Assembly (NCBI GenBank): GCA_000320545.1
Contig: ADNK01000427.1
Coordinates: 48,501-112,500, forward strand
Source: Bigelowiella natans CCMP2755
Lineage: Eukaryota > Cercozoa > Chlorarachniophyceae
Reading direction: 5' to 3'
DNA length: 64,000 nt
In this document: in pieces, positions 24,649 to 37,427 of the stretch
How the letters are laid out: each line of letters starts with the position of its first letter
How positions within the stretch are numbered: the first letter of the stretch is position 1
Translations under genes and position numbers: made by a program
Notes under the pieces: model-generated
Seen by the model: the letters and a program-made list of their open reading frames with translations, nothing else
The model's database searches: none
What the model was told of the DNA's origin: nothing

Positions 24649-25577
24649 ACGAACCTCTGCAATGATACACAACTTTCTGATATATGAATAAATTGCTGTC
24701 ACAGGGGAAGTTCATGGCGAAAACGGCCGAGTTTTCTCGTTTGTGTCTATCGCTCCCTTCCCTTTTGGTATTTACTCTACGATTTCTTTATTTATTAATA
24801 CAGCTGCACGTGTTCAGAATGATGATAAAACTGAATGCATATATTTAGGCTAATCGGCTAGGAACTAAAGTACCATTGAAATTTCGCACCGGGTATTAGT
24901 AGTAGAAGTAGTAGTAGTAATAATAATAGTAGATGATTCATGATGTAGTGCTCCTGCATTCAATAGAAAAATTGAAAAAGTGTTTGCATGTTGTCTCAGG
25001 ATATTACACCATGCAATCATTGACCAAGTGAGAAGTATTGGTGTATTGCGGGTCGGATCAGAAGGGGAGAAGGCAATAGGTAAATAGCGACCCGGAGCGA
25101 AATATCGTGTTGATAGCCAACGAATTTCTCATAGATTTACCCCCCCCCCCCCCCATCCTCGTTTACCCTCAGATGCATGGGCAAGATTATTGGGACGAAC
25201 ATTTAGTAATGTTTTTATTTTTTGTGTCTCAATTGGCCACAGAAACCTGATATCGTTTTTGTCTTTCTAACAGCCCAAGCTATTTTGACGGGAAGCCATC
25301 GTAAGACGTTGAGATATATTCCATTATATCACATGTGTAATTATATGTCGTGGATGTTCAGGAATAGTGGCGGGCGTAATGCTAAGGATGATGGTGGATT
25401 GTCTCTTGCCGCCCCATTCTAGTGAAAAGTACAGGGCAGCAGCTTTATGCAGTCATTCCTTCTTCAATGTGCGAAGTGAGGTAGTGTGGAGATTGTGACA
25501 TAAATGTAGTCTTATTACCATTTACTAAGCAAGCTTCATGGTGTCGATGTTGTCGTTGTTATTCTGCTTTAAAGGCC
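24649..25577. other. Spacer between the unrecognised gene and TEL2
   Basis: Contains a GTA-type trinucleotide run near 24900 and a poly-C tract at about 25141-25154. It may include upstream TEL2 exons (a protein-like WARLLGRTF segment lies near 25180), but I could not join them in phase. Confidence 0.35.
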
Positions 25578-27556
25578 ATGGAGCGTGTATTGCGGTCGAT
25601 GATATCATTGTGTATTATCGGAAGTAGCAGCAGTGACAATGAAGACCACCTTCTCGACAGAAACGATGATGCTATGATTGGAGTTTCTGCCGCTGGGAAA
25701 ACTAAGACACGCATTAGCGGCCCCATAACCAAATCACCGACAAGAAAGTTAGATGAATCCACTCTGCTTTCCTCCTACATGTTACTTGAGGACTTCTTAA
25801 AATCCCTTTGTATAAACGTGCTGCCGAAGCTAAGCGAACAGATATGCGTGTTATTGCACATTTTTGCAGTAAAGTATTATCCAGAGTATGATCAAGGTGA
25901 AATGACAAGATCATTGAACAGTGCCAATCTATTTCATATTCTTCTTGAGACTTTCACTTTGGCAAGGCCTTTACCTCAAGCTGCGAACCTTCTTCATTTC
26001 TCCTTACTGCGAGCTGTTCCAATAAGTTTTGCGAACACGAACGCCAAAAGTATTGATCGCGTACAAGCAGAGAATGACAATGCTATTAGCATTAAGAAGT
26101 TGAAAGGGGGAAGCAGCAGGCAAAGTGAGAAATCTGATGATGATGACGCCAAGTTTCCATTGGTCCAATCGCTACAGTCTAATATTCCCAGGAATTTCGA
26201 TGACTCACTAGCTGCACAAGCACTTTTGAGAGCTTAAAAGGTGTGTCCGGCTACTCATCATATTATTTTTCCCCAACCATCAAATCCGCCCCCTACCCCC
26301 CCCCCCTCCCCCCCCCCCCTCTCTCTCTCTCTGTGTGTGTGTGTATCTCCCTCTAAAAAATCCCATTATCTCTACACCCTACAACACTGGTCACTGAAGC
26401 AGCTGAACATCGTCATTATTGCCTGCAGATGTGGGGATCTCTGGGATATCTACGACACGAGCAGCCATCGCGACAAACACGCCTGTTCGAATTTATAAAG
26501 CTATGCCTCATAGATCTTTCTTCGGAGCAACAGGCTGACTCTACACATCCGGTACAGCAGGAGCAGCAGCTTCAACAGTGTGTGCAAATATACATCAACC
26601 TTACCTTAATTGTGAAATAATTTGGCGAATGCGTTATGACTTCAGTAGACCTGTACGGCTAAAACTAAGCTGTGAAGATAATCATTATTTGATATTACTA
26701 TACAATCAGAGTATTTCAATGCTAATGCAAGGTGTGCAGCATAGGATGGACAGTGTTATCGCAAAGGTTGTTGTTGTTGTTGTTGCACTGGACGCACGCA
26801 CTTTATCGAAGCAGTTTCAAAATTGATGAATACATCAATTGCTATGGTACAGACACGGAGAGAAGCAATGGAGATTGCAGAGGAGTTTTCGGTAGCAAGA
26901 GATTGAACATTGTCATGTGATCTGAATTTGGTGTCAAGAACGACAACAGCAGGCTGCTTCTAATGCATTGAATGTGTGCCTTTGACAGAAAATCCTGGAC
27001 CCATCAAATCCGTTGAGGTAGAAGAAAGGCACACAACAAGTACCCTTCAATGTTTAAAGGGGCAGAATACCTACCGATTGGTTTTCTGTCCAGGGACAAT
27101 TATTCGCATTTAAGCAATTTCAGCCCTGAACCGTTGACTTACTGAATATCTGGTGTTGTGTCTCGAACAACTTGGGAGATGCAATATTGCTATCTTTTGT
27201 TATCACTTCGTATTTGTTGTTGTTGATGATGATGCGCTCTATTATGATTATACGTCCTATGAAAGATTCGAGGAGGACCCAGACAAAAGCGATGCCATAC
27301 CTGGCAGCACGGGTCAGCAGCAACAGAAGGATGATGATGAGAAGGATGAGTCAAAGGAGGAGGAGGAGGAGGAGGAGGAGGAGGAAGAGGATAGAAGCCA
27401 CAACAAGAAAAGTGCAGCTTTAGTCTTAGCGTTACCTAAAAAGGCCAAGAACTATGGCAATTCTGAGTCACATTCTTCTTCTTCACCATCGATTGGGGCA
27501 GTACCAGCTGCTACAACAGTATCAGAAACTAGAACAGGAACAATTGGTACTATCAG

Positions 27557-27590
<34 letters not shown>

Positions 27591-28178
27591 GTCGTTAGCC
27601 TTCTAGTGGTCTTTGCATCATTCTCATCAGTCACGCCTGTTTAGGAACAAGAAACAGAATTTATGGCTGAAAACTACTCGTTTGTTGTTGTAGGAGTAGG
27701 GGGAGGAGGAGGCTGGAGCAACACTCACCGCAACACGGTGAATGGTGCGAAGGAAAATAATACTGCCAATGCTGACGATATCAAGCAGCAGGACCAAGAA
27801 TTGAAGCACGACGACGATAGCCTTGTCAATCTTGAAAGCAGCAGCAGCAACAACATCAGCAATAAAGATAGTGATGATGCCGTTGATAATGTTGATGAAG
27901 AAGACCCTGATGCGGTCTTTCTAAACAATGTAGTAGCCAAAAGCCGGAGAAAGAGCAGGAAAGCAGGAGATAGTTCAATAACCCGATTATGGGGCTCTGA
28001 ATGGAAGAAGGGTGATGACGTAATTCCTCACCAAATAACTCCGCAAACAGGGCAGGACCAAAACGAACCAAATACTCCAATAAAAGGTGTCAATTAATAC
28101 TTCGTTGAATTTTCCTATTCTCTCATCCAAGGCATCATATTCTTGGCTTTTTCTGTGACTGATAATCTTCTTCTTCTT

Positions 28179-28215
<37 letters not shown>

Positions 28216-29010
28216 AAATAGTTGATTCAAGTGCTGCCGCAACAAATCGTGTTGTTGGTTTCTCCATCGATCCTTTTCCTTCACAAGAACAAACGAAGAC
28301 TAAAGACAAAAAGAAGCAGAATCTATCTCATGATGATAATGATGATGAAAATAATAATAATATTTGGGGGGGGAAGTGGGATGAGATTCGTGGCAGCAGT
28401 AGCAATAGTAGTATCGTCGGAATACAGCAGCAAGAGAATTATGACGACTACTCTACAGAAGATGATGAAGATGAAGAAGAAGACGAGGACGACGATTTAG
28501 CACCAATCAAAGGTCAATATGTCATCCACACTTATGATATCTAACTGGAACCCCCCCCCCCCCCCTGGATATCAACACCAACCATGCTTCTTTGTATGAT
28601 ATGCGCGGACGTGTTGTTCTTGAAGATCAGGAGAAGGGTTTATCAAAAACACGATTAGAATGCAGTATGTTAGATTTGTAATTGGGACAAATAGTATCTT
28701 CTGATTATCATACTCAAATGGAGAAAACTACCATCGAAAATAATAAATTGTGTTTTTGTGTGTTTCCCACGTATTATCGTCATCATCTTCATCAGAGACA
28801 CTCGATGACAATCAGTCCGACCTACGAGAAGTGCAGCCTACAAAGTAAACATATCCCACTTAGCAACCTTATCGTCAAGGAACTTTGTTTGATACTTGCT
28901 TCTTAAGTTGTTCCTTCGTGACCATTCGTCTAGGCTTTTGCGTGATGCTCTGGATTATCTGCGCAACACCAAATCGCAACCCCACATGGAGGTGTGAGTG
29001 CGTGTATATG

Positions 29011-29049
<39 letters not shown>

Positions 29050-30156
29050 TATATATGTGTGTGTGTGTGTGTGTTCGTCGTGTCTTTGAACGAGTGGATG
29101 GGTTGATGATGCTTCTCAGAAGAAGAAGAAGAAGAAGAAGAAGATGGTGATGATTACTGAGTAGATACTACTTTTGTTCCATGCAACATTGTTGTGTACC
29201 CCAGGCCGGCGTTGAATCATTGCGAGATTGTATTCGCTTAGCCTCAGTTTCCACCCTGCGACTTCATGCTGTCTCTCTCATCAAATCCATAATACACCTA
29301 TGGTAACCCCTCCATCATCATAATTCAATGATATCTATACCTTCATACTTGCGGCGAACTACCCACCCACCCACACCCTATTTTCAGGAGTGTTGAAGTC
29401 TTCGAGAGAGAGAAGTACGATGCGATGGCGTTGGGAGGATTGATTGCTCTTACCAAGAGACAGTAAGAGAGAAAAATAGGAATATGAGAGAATAGATTAA
29501 ACTCTTTCTTTTCGTTCAAAAACTAGAAAGGTTCTGGTATCATCAGCATAATACTAATATTAACAATGATAATATTAATTTAATAATCATAATACCCATC
29601 ACTCAGGCCTGAAATTTGCGTTGGTGTTCTCCAAAGAGTTGTCTTCAATTCCGAGCACAACCTATCTCAACGTTCGTTGCAAATCACACCATTAAGAAGA
29701 AGAACAGCATCATCAATGATGGAAAACAAAGGGGGGGGGGGGGGGGGGGGGGGGGGGAAACCGTGGGTGTGTGTGTGTGTGTGTAAGTCTAGTATTCTTG
29801 CAAACGTCGGTCAATGCCCCTGATGACTCACCATACCTGCAAAAAAAAATGCAAAATGTATTCCCTCCTTCCTAAAAAAACATACATTATGTTTTATATT
29901 TAAATGCTGCTGCTGCAGGTATATTAGCTTTGCAGGTTATTCAAACAACAGCTAGAGAGCTGAGTGAAATTCCTCTCAAGACAGTTGGCGATGACGTGCG
30001 TAGGAAGAAGATCGTCAGTCGAGGTTAACAAGTACTGTTTTCCTTCCTGGCCCTATGATTGTTACTCCTACAGCAGTTGTTCTTCGAGGAGTAGTAGTAG
30101 TACTAGTAGTAGCATAAATTCAAACTGCTCTAGATTGGCAGCTGCTGCTGCTGCCG

Positions 30157-30189
<33 letters not shown>

Positions 30190-31597
30190 TTACTATTACC
30201 ACTAAGGATTCTTTATTGCTGTGACAAACACTACAGATTCTTCAAGAGTAGTGACAACGGTGAACGCACTACCAACTGCAGCAAAAAGTGATTTTAAAAA
30301 CGCCGCGAAGAATGACGCTCAAAGGAAACGTTGGCAGGTTTTTGCTTACGAAATAGCGACATCTTGCAAAGCTTTAATATATGTGCGGCAGATATTGGAT
30401 ATAGAACGAGTGTAAGAACAATAGCTGTGATTGAGATATTCTAATAAAAAAATACAGGTCATTCGTGAACGTGTTGAAGCCCGAACTCGTAGATGGGGAT
30501 CGACGGCAGCAGCAGCAGCAGCAGCTAAATCATCGTCTCGAGAGAAGATGATGATCACAGTAAACAGGTTATGATGGCGTGTTATTTTAACGAAATAGTA
30601 GTAACACATATGTTGTGAATCTCTTCATTGTCGTTGTCCTTATATGCAAGCGGCTTCTTAATTCTTAAAGAGAGTTGTTAGAAACTCACTACTCTTTCAC
30701 AATATGGGGGATTTATTCTTCTTTTCCAGATTCAGTGGTAAATTGGGTGGGTTGTTCTTTTTCCCAATCTTGACCTACACCCTCAATATGGCCTCCCGGA
30801 ATGAATCGATGACGACGATGATGATGACATCACAAAAGCTAAATGTTCTTGGTATTTCATATGCCTCCCACCCCTCACCCTCATCAACAGTATACAACAG
30901 ATTCGGAAACTAAATCACTTGCACACACATACACACACACAGAGAGAGAGGGGGGGGGGGGGGAGGAGGGATGATAGACGTCGCGCTCTTCGTCATTATA
31001 GTCCATCAAAAATTAATATATTGCATGCCTCCGTGTGTAAGTGTGTGTGTAATTATGCCCAGGAAACAACCAAGACGAGGCAAAGTTTCCACCAGAAAGT
31101 GGTATTACTATTACTGAAATCAGACAAGAAGTGTATTGCATTCAAATGCGCTCATCATGCTCAGACCTATTCTTCCATGCCTCCTCCTCCTCCTTCTCCT
31201 CCTCCTTTTGTGTCTTTATCATCTTCTGTGCTGTAACGATGATGATGATGATGATGATGATGGTGAGGATGATGATGATGATGATGGAGCGCGATATGTG
31301 ATAATTGATGTTCAAAGTTGGAGTTCAGGACAGAATCATTCTGGTAAATCTGATCCAAACGCTCAGCTTACTGGTAAGAATTGCTGTACGAAATATGTTG
31401 TAGTTATGCAGTAGTAGTAGTAGTTATTGTTGTTGTAGTTGTAGTTGGAATGTGTTGTGTGAACTATGCGGGAGGAATACTGGCGGAGTAATTCTTGCCA
31501 CTTATTCACTTTTTTCCCTTGAATTCTGCTGTTATTCAGGTTTGCTCTTCAGGAAGATCATCAACAGGTTGAAAACATTTTCTTCTTCGAAAAGGAG

Positions 31598-31647
<50 letters not shown>

Positions 31648-32551
31648 AATTGAAACTCTTTTTGGTACTCTTTTAGGCACTTTGGACATGTGCAAAGGTG
31701 GTCTCATGGTCTCATATATAGAATAATCGAGATTTCTGAATTTCGCATTAAATAATAACAGGACTTTTCGAGTTACTGCTGACAACACGATTCCATAATA
31801 CCAACGAGGTAATCAATGAGCAACGTTGTGTGTTGTGTCTACAAGCTACGATGTCGCTGAAACTACATTATGATTATGATGCTTTAGATTCGAAGAGAAA
31901 GTCTTAAGGCCCTAGGACGTATCTTCGACTCTGTCTCAGAAACTCAAATACGATATGTATGGCGCGTTCATGGAAGATTTTGGAGGGGGGGGGGGGGATA
32001 TAAATAATGATAACGATGACGACAACGACGACGACGATGATGATGATGATGATGATGATTTGATACATGTCGTGATGTTCGTTGACGTTCGAATGTAAAT
32101 GGATCTGGCTTCTGCAGTGCGTTTTATGAGCATTTCACTTGTACTGTGCACCACTGTGGAATGATGGTGACATTCGAAAGGCGTTGCGCGAAGAGTTGGA
32201 AGAATCAGTGGAATGGATTTTAATCACTAGCAAGGTAGAAGAATACTTTTGAAGCCGCCTATCTTTGATGAGATATTATTTTTACAATTTTCCTAATTGC
32301 AGATGGATCCGGACGATGTCTCTCGTTCTCTAGCAGCGGCTATCGCCTCAAATCTTCTGAAGGTGACAGCAATTGTAGTGAATACAAACTTGTATTAATT
32401 GTTGTACACAAATACATAATTCCAACAAAGATTTCGGACAAAAGACGCTTGTTGTGAATATGCCAGTATGAAGCGCACTCTTGGTTCAAAAGTTGATGAC
32501 TCGAAAATGAATGTGTGTGTGCAGAATCATCGAACACAGCAACCCTTTTGA
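25578..32551 (+). CDS. TELO2: TEL2/TELO2 homolog, large multi-exon gene with low-complexity expansions
   Basis: TEL2 with TTI1/TTI2 and HSP90 matures PIKK kinases (TOR, ATM, ATR). Exons matched along the family: WGSLGYLRHEQPSRQTRLF (26430), QGVQHRMDSVIAK (26731), REAMEIAEEFS (about 26880), KILDPSNPL (26991), LLRDALDYLRNTK (28926), FEREKYDAMALGGLIALTKR (29400), PEICVGVLQRVVFNSEHNLS (29608), ILALQVIQTTARELSEIPLK (29920), VIRERVEARTRRW (30459), FSGKLGGLFFFPILTYTLNM (30731), IRRESLKALGRIFDSV (31889), ALREELEESVEWILITSK (32181), MDPDDVSRSLAAAIASNLLK (32303). A last exon at 32525 ends at TGA 32549-32551. A 219-codon frame at 25578-26237 lies upstream and probably belongs to it, but I could not splice it in. 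Between 27.2 and 28.5 kb run acidic, Ser, Thr and Asn low-complexity segments. Exact exon ends are incomplete. Confidence 0.8.
26282..26344. repeat. Poly-C / CT / GT compound tract
   Basis: C runs followed by CT and GT dinucleotides in a TEL2 intron. Confidence 0.85.
27354..27390 (+). repeat. (GAG)n run, probably encoding poly-Glu
   Basis: About 12 GAG/GAA codons in the open frame of the probable TEL2 low-complexity segment. Confidence 0.7.
28183..28216. repeat. (CTA)n trinucleotide run
   Basis: About 11 CTA units within the TEL2 gene; a similar ACT run lies at about 27559-27590. Confidence 0.8.
29731..29757 (+). repeat. 27-bp poly-G tract
   Basis: An uninterrupted G run in a TEL2 intron, followed shortly by (GT)n. 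Confidence 0.9.
31228..31287. repeat. (GAT)n trinucleotide run
   Basis: Two blocks of GAT/ATG units in the TEL2 gene; another GAT run lies at about 32033-32060 and (AT)n at 31600-31641. Confidence 0.85.
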
Positions 32552-33093
32552 GGATCGTCAACAAGATGGCCATTTGATGATTCTCACAGACAACTCCTGT
32601 AAGACTTCATCAATCTAAATTTCAGATAATTTGACAGAACAGTGCCCAAGCACTCCTTTCTTGTCGACGTGCACTCATGCATGCGTGATGGCGCTACATC
32701 TTTGTAATGAAACACAGCTTTATTTTAGTGGCGAATTGTATCAGCTGCGTACGGTGCCTCTTTGCGTAGATGTACATGTGTGCTGCGTGATCTTCGACAT
32801 GCTGATTCAATCACCCATAGCGCAAAGCTATCTAGCTATGTTCGTTCGCTTTGCCTAAATTGCAATTTAATCGTGATGTTCAAGTCCGTTTTTGGCTGCT
32901 AGGCGTTGATAATAGCCTCCGATCCAGCATGTCAGTTGCACATAGCAGCACGCAGGTTTAACCCTGACATGCAATTTTTGTGTGCGGTAAAAGATAGAGT
33001 ATTCGAACGGGTATACACCAAACATGTGCCTCAAGACGAAATTTTTATATCTATCAACTAAAATGTCGTAGGATTTTATCCGCCGCGCCATAT
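32552..33093. other. Convergent intergenic region after TEL2
   Basis: Short spacer between the 3' ends of TEL2 (+) and the TPYG-motif gene (-). No gene is seen. Confidence 0.5.
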
Positions 33094-34020
33094 TTATATA
33101 TCAAAACCATTATTACAAATTGGTGAATTCGCTGACGTTCTCCGCATCATGCTATCGTGCTGTCCTTTGGCCTCTGCCTTTGGAGCATCCACACGAATGA
33201 CCATCCTACCACCGCTCTTACTTAATTTTTTCGGGTCCATCGTGAAATCCACAGGCTTCTTGTAACTGAGTTAATTCACGTATAGCATGACGACAGGTGA
33301 ACTATCTAAATCAATCAAATGGGTGATTGCAATATGGCTGTATGCTCACGGTGAGTACCAAAAACAAGCTAGCAAATGAGCAGACTCACATAGGAAGGTC
33401 GTGATGCAAAGCTCCTGCAAGAGAACCGAACGAGGCAAAAGCAAAACCAATTTCACTTGCCCTCAACGATCCAGATTTCGCCTTAAAATGCTTCAGCTGC
33501 ACAAAGAGAAACCGCTCCTCTTCTTCGGAATTTGCTGGTGTTCTGCGAAACCAGATTTCTCATGCTAAGATTCTGTGTAATTGTAAATCAATTATGGAGA
33601 GTACTCACGATCCGCACATCACGTGAACAGGATAGCTCAAATCTCCAGGTTTTGATCTTGCTGATCTTCCTAGAATGTGTCCCTTATAACATACCCAATA
33701 GATTTACCGTTAGCAATCAAGAACACATTGATGGGAAAAGTGTTTGGTGACCGTATTATCGACGACTGTGAATACAACAAATGGCTCTCCAGCACGGGAA
33801 GGCGAAGATCCAATTTGAGCAATATTATTGGGAGAAAGAGATACAGCCTTTGGATTCTTGCTTGAAGAAAACGATAGCTGGCCACAAATCATTAAAGGTG
33901 TATGTTATGGATATGCGTACTACTGGTATTGGATACGAAACATTGTGTTGTGATTTCTTTTTAAATTAGGCATATTTGTGCTCAGAATATCCTGTCGTTG
34001 CCAATAGTGCTCATGAATCA

Positions 34021-34082
<62 letters not shown>

Positions 34083-35230
34083 ATACATATTTGTGGCACA
34101 GATTTCAAGGCCTGTTCGCATACCTTTTTCGACTTCACTGACACGAGTGAAATGGTCCAAGATCTGATACCGGAGAACTGTGGAAACTTTACGTTTGAAA
34201 AGTAAGAGCAGTTTAAAATTTAAGAATTACACGCAATATGGGTATTATGGTCATACCCTTTGCGCAGGATCAAAAGTAACCACACTCCATTGATATACAT
34301 CCGCAATGAGATGCAGAGCAGCCTCTAGATCGTCGTCTTGGCGTTTGGAGTGATATTCCTTTGATTCCAACGCTGTCGTCCCGGAGGCTTTTCTTTCATA
34401 GCCTTGAGATGATTGAAAGAGGTTGGAATCGGAGCGCAGTGCGAGCTCTTTCTTAACTTCGTTTAGCTCAGAACGCAATCCAGCCACCTATTATCACATT
34501 TATTTTGTGTCGGGTGTGTTCTTGGAGTCGGGTGGTGACAGATAGTGACAGATGGGCAAGACCTCAGCTCTTGCTTGAGCAATAATTTCTTGCTTCTCCC
34601 TCAACCATTCGCTTGCACGCCGGCTGTGGATAGTAGATGCGCCCGAAGAACGTGGACTTGAGGGTTCGAATATAGGTTCGGCAAGATGCGCAGAAAGGTA
34701 TGCTTCGCCAAATGGCAACTTGACGCAGCACATAGTGCCGTCATAATCTTTTAACTCCCTAATTGACACGCACACACATAGCGCCGTGATAACTTATCAA
34801 CTACCCCATTGCATTTAACATATTGTTACCAGCTCCTGCAATTGTTCATTGGATGTTTATTATTAACATATTGACTACCCAACTCCATATGGAGTAGCAA
34901 CTTTGCATGTTTTAAGCTTGTTCTCTAGAAGATATGCAATCCCGAAATCCAAAGCCACCTCCCGCATTGAGGAATCACCCGGGTATGATACTTTCATCTG
35001 CCTGAGCGAAAAGATTGCATATCTTAAAAACACTTGCCATTAGTTGACAACCATTGTAAAGACCCTGGTCCATATGGAGTGACGACATCCACTAAAGCCT
35101 CCTTTACAACTGAGTGCGTAATTTTTCCACGCTCTAAAACATAAAACTTTTCATTCCCATTGAAAGATCATCGCTTTGAACCACCTTGATCCTCAGTTGC
35201 ATCACAATTCTTGCAATTAACGAGTCCCAT
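33094..35230 (-). CDS. TPYG-motif protein of unknown function, 11 exons
   Basis: Exons 5'-3': 35185-35230, 35052-35133, 34879-35001, 34563-34758, 34257-34487, 34124-34177, 33845-33877, 33708-33765, 33609-33669, 33390-33542, 33094-33265; phases close exactly, 402 aa, start MGLVNCKNCDAT. Two similar blocks, VDVVTPYGPGSLQW and CKVATPYGVGELKDYDGT..VKLPFGEAYL, form a short repeated motif I recall from uncharacterised protist proteins. A middle region is Glu/Lys-rich and helical, with a possible coiled coil around LREKQEIIAQARAEVAGLRS. The C-terminal half (PINVFLIANGRSARSKPGD, YPVHVMCGSTP, EEEERFLFVQLKHFKAKSG) looks beta-rich. The function is unknown. An (AT)n(GT)n tract lies in an intron. Divergent from the SH2 gene. 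Confidence 0.82.
34026..34083. repeat. (AT)n(GT)n compound microsatellite
   Basis: Intronic within the TPYG-motif gene; AT units run directly into GT units. Confidence 0.9.
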
Positions 35231-35838
35231 TCTTCAGGCTCCAAATATCTTTTCTTTTGGTTTCGGATGATTCGGGTGACGACTACGGAACAACCAGGAT
35301 CGAGCAACGATACAGTGGCTGGTGCTGTTCAAGGCGGAGTTGGTGCACATTGTGCAATACACGAGGTGGACATGCAATTGGCGACGTAAATCGAAATGCA
35401 GGTAAATCCTATACTGCGACAACATATGACATCCACAAATTAAAAACCCTGCCTCGATTTCTTGAGCAAAGCAAGGGAAACTCGGATTTTTTCGCAGAAA
35501 TCCATAGAAATAGCAAATTCCCCTCATTGCTGGACAAGCGACAACTTCACTGAAATCAGGAGATTCTCTGGAGCCTAAGAGAACAATGTTTGGGCAATAT
35601 TAAGATATTTCTGCATCTTAGGAAAAATTAGAAAGTGGAAAATAGGGTTGATTAACCTCTCTTCTAAACATATCATATTCTTAATATCAAAAATAGGAAG
35701 GCGATAAGGTCTGTGGCGTACACCTTCAAAATCGTAATAATCGTGCAATAATTCTAAAGGAATCATTCCTCATTTTCTCGACCTCCTACCTTGATCTTTT
35801 CTTGAAAGAAAGCGTGGAAACGACGCATCGAGTGAGAA
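35231..35838. other. Divergent spacer between the TPYG-motif and SH2 genes
   Basis: About 600 bp. A 98-codon plus-strand frame (35257-35553) lacks motifs and could be a 5' leader exon of either gene. No promoter element is recognised. Confidence 0.35.
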
Positions 35839-36628
35839 ATGGCAGGAGCATACACAACATTCGATGTGAACAGCAACAAAATTGAGATCGATGATAACGA
35901 CGCAAGAGACTTCTGGCTGAAAAATTTTCAAGAGGTGAGTGACAAAGAGATTTTATCTGCAGACAACGTTGCCTCATCCAAAGTTATTGGCAGAACTCTA
36001 CGATTTCAACGCAAACATTCGCTGAAGCAATGCTGAAACGATATCTAAACGCTAACAAAAAAGTGGTCAATGTCCTCTGCAAGCATATCATTTGCTGTTC
36101 AGGTGATTTAATTATTGTAGCGCGTACCACTACGCGGGCACAAGTCACGTGCGACAACAAAGGGGTTGTCGCGGATATAGAATATAGATAACGTAGATAT
36201 TAATACAGCATAGGCACGTGGGTTCCGGCGGGACTCATGGCAGCACACCGGAAGTGTGCTGCCCCACGTGCGGCGGCATTCGCGAAAGCTTCGCGAATGA
36301 TTACGCAGTGCACGATTTAATAAAAATATAATCTTTAATAAAAATAAACACAACTCTTCAAAAGGAAGCAAACGTGCCTTTCCCCCCCCCTGCCTACTTG
36401 TGCACGTAGCGCCTCGGCCTGTGAACACCTTACGCGCAACATTATTGCAAAATTGGAGAAATAGGCATTCTTATTCCTTAATCTTCAGGAGATGGCAACA
36501 AAAAAGATGTTTCCTCCCAAGAGTTTGACAAGTTTGTGAGAAGATTCGGGCCGTTCGAAAATTGCATTGAAAATGTATTCAACAGAATATACAAAACATT
36601 CTTTAAAATTAAAATCTTTAAGTGCGCT

Positions 36629-36677
<49 letters not shown>

Positions 36678-36678
36678 A

Positions 36679-36738
<60 letters not shown>

Positions 36739-37427
36739 CGTTTCTTTATATGTCATGTGTATCTATTTTAAAATATCTATCTATCTATACATACATACAT
36801 ATATACATATAATGAATAATACATGAAGAATTCAAAAGCATGTTTAACTTCTTTTTTGAATTTAGGCCCAGAAGGTATTTTTCGATGCTATACCTCTGAA
36901 GAATGGGGAGACAGAGTATCAACTTGTGCGTTGGTATCACGGCTACCTTGAAGATTGCAAGAAAACAATTTTGGAGAATCCTGATAAATATTTAGTGAGA
37001 GAACCTATGGAAAAAGAGGTACCTACCACAATAAAAGAAACTTTCGGGCCTTGCTAATCTAATCTTAAAACAGAGATGGCATCTGCTCACTGTTGAGTAC
37101 TCGAAATCCTTCATGAAGGATGGCAAGAAATTGTTGTCACGCAACAAGAAGCACTTGATGATAAAAAGGAAAAGTGGAAAGTAATGATAAAATGTTGTTT
37201 GAAAAAGTTGTATTGCTGAGAGTTACATTGATTGCAGGGAAATCCTCTATGTTTGGAACACGAAAAAAATTAACCCGAAGACCGGTCAACCAGTGAAGAA
37301 TGGGCATCCAGACATTAAAGTTGCTTTGGGAGAAATGACGAGCAAGAGAGAACCAATCAATTCGCTTATGTGGCATGCAGTTGAAAACCAGAGTTTGTAT
37401 CAAGCTGCATCCTACGAATATGACTAA
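35839..37427 (+). CDS. SH2-domain-like protein, 6 exons
   Basis: Exons: 35839-35934, 35994-36102, 36489-36574, 36866-37018, 37074-37180, 37238-37427; phases close, 246 aa. The first half is helical and may be an EF-hand-like regulator (FAEAMLKRYLNAN, then DGNKKDVSSQEFDKFVRRFG). An SH2-type core follows: LVRWYHGYLEDCKKTILENP then KYLVREP, matching the WYHG...FLVR pattern in which the Arg binds phosphotyrosine, and RWHLLTVEY as the next strand. The C-terminal segment is unfamiliar. The role in phosphotyrosine signalling is inference. Intron 2 (36103-36488) carries a whole solo LTR, and intron 3 carries CT, TA and GT microsatellites. Confidence 0.8.
36116..36441 (+). mobile_element. Solo LTR of the Ty3-type element, inserted in an intron
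   Basis: 326 bp, TGTAGC...GCAACA, matching by eye the two LTRs of the full element at 46260-51975. It is flanked by a 4-bp direct repeat, TTAT (36112-36115 and 36442-36445). Its sense orientation is the same as the host SH2-like gene. It is the product of an insertion followed by LTR-LTR recombination. Confidence 0.95.
36635..36735. repeat. (CT)n, (AT)n and (GT)n microsatellite cluster
   Basis: Three adjacent dinucleotide tracts in intron 3 of the SH2-like gene. Confidence 0.9.

Noticed and set aside
36108-36428. Open frame of about 106-119 codons present in three places (36 kb, 46 kb, 51 kb)
   Set aside because: It is the antisense of the LTR and recurs only because the LTRs match; no evidence that it is translated.
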